Assembly (NCBI RefSeq): GCF_013201035.1
Contig: NZ_CP053707.1
Span: forward strand, 992,001-1,056,000
Reading direction: 5' to 3'
Source: Arthrobacter sp. NEB 688
GTDB lineage: Bacteria > Actinomycetota > Actinomycetes > Actinomycetales > Dermatophilaceae
DNA: 64,000 bases
Shown: piece by piece, positions 61,546-64,000 of the stretch
How the letters are laid out: each line of letters opens with the position of its first letter
How positions within the stretch are numbered: position 1 is the stretch's first letter
Notes under the pieces: generated by a model
Databases searched by the model: none
What the model was told of the DNA's origin: nothing
The model's input: only the letters and a program-made list of their open reading frames with translations
Position numbers and translations under genes: made by a program

Positions 61546-62757
61546 GTGCACCGTCGCCCAGTTCTCGCCGTGGCGAGCGCAGCCCTGATCCTGGCCCTCG
61601 CGGCCTGCGGCACCCCCGGGGAGCCCGGTGCCGACAGCGGCGCCGGCTCGGGGTCGTCCGCCTCGAGCGGCCCCGTCGAGGTGGGGCTGGTCTACAGCAA
61701 GTCCGGCCCCCTGGCCACGTACGGCGAGCAGTACCGGCAGGGGTTCACGGCCGGCCTCGACTACGCCACGCAGGGCACCAACGCCGTGGGCGGCCGTCAG
61801 GTCGAGGTGACCGAGCAGGACGACGCCGGCGACCCCGCCAAGGCCGTCGCCGCCGCGACCGACCTCATCGGCCAGGGCGTCAAGGTCCTCGCCGGCTCGA
61901 CCTCGTCCGGCGTCGCCCTCCAGGTCGCCCCGCTGGCCAAGGACAACAAGGTCCTCTTCATCTCGGGCCCCGCCGCCGTCGACGCCGTCACCGGCGCCAA
62001 CGAGTACACCTTCCGCTCCGGCCGTCAGACCTTCCAGGACGTCGCGACCGCCGGCACGATGATCGGCGACGTCGAGGGCAAGAAGGTCACGGTCCTCGCC
62101 CAGGACAGCGCCTTCGGCAAGGCCAACGTCGCCGCCGTGACGAGCGTCCTCGGCACGAAGGGCGCGACCGTCTCGGCCGTCGAGGTCCCCGCCGCCGCGA
62201 CCGAGTTCACCCCGTTCGCGAGCAAGATCAAGGCCGCGAAGCCCGACCTGCTCTTCGTCGCGTGGGCCGGCGCCAACGCCACCCAGATGTGGACCTCGCT
62301 CTCGCAGCAGGGCGTCTTCGACGTGACGACCGTCGTCACCGGTCTCGACATCAAGCCGACGCACGCCCTCTTCGGCGAGTCCGCCACGAAGATCGACTTC
62401 CTCTCGCACTTCTACGAGGGCGCGGCCGACAACCCGGCCTACCAGGCGCTCGACGCGGGGATGAAGGAGCAGGGCGGCTCGGTCGACCTCTTCACCAACG
62501 ACGGCTTCGTCGCCGCCCAGATGGTCGTCCACGCGCTCGAGAAGAGCGCCGACGACACCGACGCCATGGTCACGGCCCTCGAGGGCTGGAGCTTCGAGGG
62601 GCCGAAGGGGCAGATGACCATCCGCCCCGAGGACCACGCCCTGCTGCAGCCGATGTTCACCGCGTCCCTCGAGAAGAGCGGCGACGGGTACGCCGTCAAG
62701 CCGGGCAGGACGCTCGACCCGCAGGCCGTCGCCCCGCCGGTCAGCGCCTTCAAGTGA
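61546..62757 (+). CDS. Branched-chain amino-acid-type ABC substrate-binding lipoprotein
   Basis: The product (403 aa) has a signal peptide with lipobox 'LILALAAC' (Cys at about 23), a Ser/Gly linker, then a type I periplasmic-binding fold of the LivK/Leu-Ile-Val-binding group: 'VEVGLVYSKSGPLATYGEQYRQGFTAGLDYA', 'DDAGDPAKAVAAATDLI' and 'TNDGFVAAQMVVHALEK'. It captures an amino acid or similar amide outside the cell. GTG 61546 has SD GGAGGAGG. It overlaps the first ATPase gene (GTGA). Confidence 0.9.
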   Translation: MHRRPVLAVASAALILALAACGTPGEPGADSGAGSGSSASSGPVEVGLVYSKSGPLATYGEQYRQGFTAGLDYATQGTNAVGGRQVEVTEQDDAGDPAKAVAAATDLIGQGVKVLAGSTSSGVALQVAPLAKDNKVLFISGPAAVDAVTGANEYTFRSGRQTFQDVATAGTMIGDVEGKKVTVLAQDSAFGKANVAAVTSVLGTKGATVSAVEVPAAATEFTPFASKIKAAKPDLLFVAWAGANATQMWTSLSQQGVFDVTTVVTGLDIKPTHALFGESATKIDFLSHFYEGAADNPAYQALDAGMKEQGGSVDLFTNDGFVAAQMVVHALEKSADDTDAMVTALEGWSFEGPKGQMTIRPEDHALLQPMFTASLEKSGDGYAVKPGRTLDPQAVAPPVSAFK

Positions 62758-63488
62758 TCGGCGCCGAGGCCGTCGGCTGGCAGGTCGGGGGCGCGCGCAT
62801 CCTCGAGGACGTCAGCCTGACGGTCGCCGCCGGCGAGCTGGTCGGCATCATCGGCCCGAACGGCGCCGGCAAGTCCTCGCTCGTCAACGTCCTCTCGGGG
62901 GTGACCCGCCCGACCACCGGCCGGGTCACCCTCGACGGGGCCGACGTGAGCCGGGCATCCGCCACGAAGCGCTCGCGGCTCGGGCTGGCCCGCTCGTTCC
63001 AGACCTCGGCGCTGTTCGACGGCCTGACCGCCGGCGAGAACGTGCGGCTCGCGGTCCAGGGCTCCGGCCCGGCCCCGGCCTCGCCCTTCCGCCGCGCGGC
63101 GTCCGTCGCGGCCGGCCGGGTCGAGGAGCTGCTCGAGCGGGTCGGGATGGGCGGCACCGCCGGAACCCTCGCCCGCGACCTGTCGCACGGCGGTCGCCGC
63201 AAGCTCGAGCTCGCCATGGCCCTCGCGTCCGACCCGCGCGCGCTGCTGCTCGACGAGCCGATGGCCGGCGTCTCGGCCGAGGACGTCGACGGGCTGACCG
63301 AGATCATCGGCGAGGTCCGCGACTCCGGCGTGGCCGTCGCGATGGTCGAGCACCACATGCACGTCGTCCTCGGCCTCGCCGACCGCGTCGCGGTGCTGCA
63401 CCACGGCAGCCTCCTCGCGGTCGGCGCGCCCGACGAGGTGACGGCCGACGAGCGCGTCCAGCAGGCCTACCTGGGAGAAGCACTGTGA
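62754..63488 (+). CDS. livG: ABC transporter ATP-binding protein, LivG type
   Basis: The product (244 aa) has Walker A 'GPNGAGKSS', signature 'LSHGGRRKLELAMAL', Walker B 'ALLLDEPMAGVS', and switch His in 'VEHHMHVV'. It follows the binding protein and precedes a second ATPase, in the usual K-G-F order; permease genes would be beyond the window. GTG 62754 overlaps the lipoprotein stop. Confidence 0.9.
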   Translation: MIGAEAVGWQVGGARILEDVSLTVAAGELVGIIGPNGAGKSSLVNVLSGVTRPTTGRVTLDGADVSRASATKRSRLGLARSFQTSALFDGLTAGENVRLAVQGSGPAPASPFRRAASVAAGRVEELLERVGMGGTAGTLARDLSHGGRRKLELAMALASDPRALLLDEPMAGVSAEDVDGLTEIIGEVRDSGVAVAMVEHHMHVVLGLADRVAVLHHGSLLAVGAPDEVTADERVQQAYLGEAL

Positions 63489-64000
63489 CCAGCGTCCTCA
63501 CCCTCGACGACGTGCACGTCCGCTACGGCGGCTCGCACGTCCTCCAGGGCGTCTCGTTCGAGGTGCCCGACACCGGCGTCACCGCCCTGCTGGGCCGCAA
63601 CGGCGTCGGCAAGACGACGACCCTCAAGGCGGTGCTCGGCCTCGCGCCGCGCACCGGGGGCATCCGCCTGCGCGACCGCGACATCACCGGCAACCCCGTG
63701 CACCGCATCGTCGCCGGTGGCATCGGCTACGTCCCCGAGGACCGCGAGGTCTTCGGTGGGCTGACCGTCGACGAGAACCTGCGCCTCGTCGGCGGCACGA
63801 CGGGCACTGACGCCCCGATCGTCGAGGAGCTCTTCCCCGACCTCTTGGCCCGCCGGGCGCAGAAGGCCGGGACGCTCTCGGGCGGGCAGCAGCAGATGGT
63901 CGCGCTCGCGCGGGTCCTGCTGCGCGAGAACGATCTCCTCCTCGTCGACGAGCCGACGAAGGGCCTCGCCCCGAAGCTCGTCACCGAGGTCGCCGACGTC
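63485..64000 (+). CDS. livF: ABC transporter ATP-binding protein, LivF type (3' end cut)
   Basis: The frame is open to the window end (172 codons visible). Walker A 'GRNGVGKTT', 'GYVPEDREVFGGLTVDENL' and signature 'LSGGQQQMVALARVLL' with Walker B 'LLLVDEPTKGLAP' match LivF. GTG 63485 overlaps the livG stop (GTGA). Confidence 0.9.
   Translation, partial: MTSVLTLDDVHVRYGGSHVLQGVSFEVPDTGVTALLGRNGVGKTTTLKAVLGLAPRTGGIRLRDRDITGNPVHRIVAGGIGYVPEDREVFGGLTVDENLRLVGGTTGTDAPIVEELFPDLLARRAQKAGTLSGGQQQMVALARVLLRENDLLLVDEPTKGLAPKLVTEVADV

Noticed and set aside
59580-62753. Long plus-strand open frame leading into livG
   Set aside because: It is antisense to the persulfide dioxygenase and out of frame with the lipoprotein; only the part from GTG 62754 has domain similarity.

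Overview
The window is chromosomal DNA of a very high G+C Gram-positive bacterium. Dense gene packing, four-base ATGA/GTGA start-stop overlaps, frequent GTG starts, F420-type and PIG-L families, a WS/DGAT acyltransferase, paired zinc-free ribosomal proteins and a CrtYc/CrtYd/CrtU carotenoid operon all point to Actinomycetota, most likely a Micrococcales lineage such as the Intrasporangiaceae (inference; no rRNA gene is present). I saw no tRNA, rRNA, insertion sequence, prophage or true CRISPR array.

Layout. 0-3 kb: end of a maleylpyruvate-isomerase-like gene, then the 5-oxoprolinase operon pxpA-pxpB-pxpC (minus). 3-8.3 kb: a 1773-residue exported animal-type haem peroxidase with RTX repeats and three fibronectin III domains. 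8.4-10 kb: PPOX enzyme, a 34-bp palindromic repeat array, cold-shock protein, SRPBCC protein. 10.1-22 kb: a carotenoid island. A Rieske protein and an SDR run on the plus strand; crtE-crtI-crtB/idi-crtYc-crtYd-methyltransferase-crtU run on the minus strand with every junction overlapping; an FAD oxidoreductase and a photolyase/cryptochrome-like protein run divergently. This gene set predicts isorenieratene-type aryl carotenoids. 22-32 kb: gnd, small enzymes, WS/DGAT with an alpha/beta hydrolase, a second array of the 34-bp repeat, fumC, and an SNF2 helicase. 32-38 kb: a two-component system, a secreted two-repeat protein, and TetR-MFS flanked by two near-identical hairpins. 37.6-41.8 kb: class III aminotransferase, lipocalin, aminobutyraldehyde-type dehydrogenase, PEBP protein. 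42-44.5 kb: a Zur-type box with zinc-independent L28, L33, S14, L31, L32, L36 and a COG0523 protein with a degenerate P-loop. 44.6-48.6 kb: HU, Rsm22-like protein, second two-component system, DUF2202 protein.

48.7-61.4 kb is the most interesting part. Eight copies of an ATACCC-N4-GGGTAT-type operator stand in front of thioredoxin, rhodanese, a CsoR-family repressor, a Cys-rich mini-protein, a sulfide:quinone-oxidoreductase-like flavoprotein, a TrkA-N/channel-like protein, a TDT/SLAC1 transporter and a persulfide dioxygenase-double rhodanese protein. The repressor keeps both cysteines but lacks the copper-ligand histidine, as in the persulfide sensor CstR. I infer a CstR-type sulfide/persulfide detoxification regulon: sulfide is oxidised to persulfide, then to sulfite, with sulfite or a related anion possibly exported. 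A branched-chain amino-acid-type ABC importer (lipoprotein, two ATPases, the last cut by the window end) closes the window.

Throughout, intergenic gaps carry long hairpins of 14-27 bp. Several belong to repeat families rather than being simple terminators.
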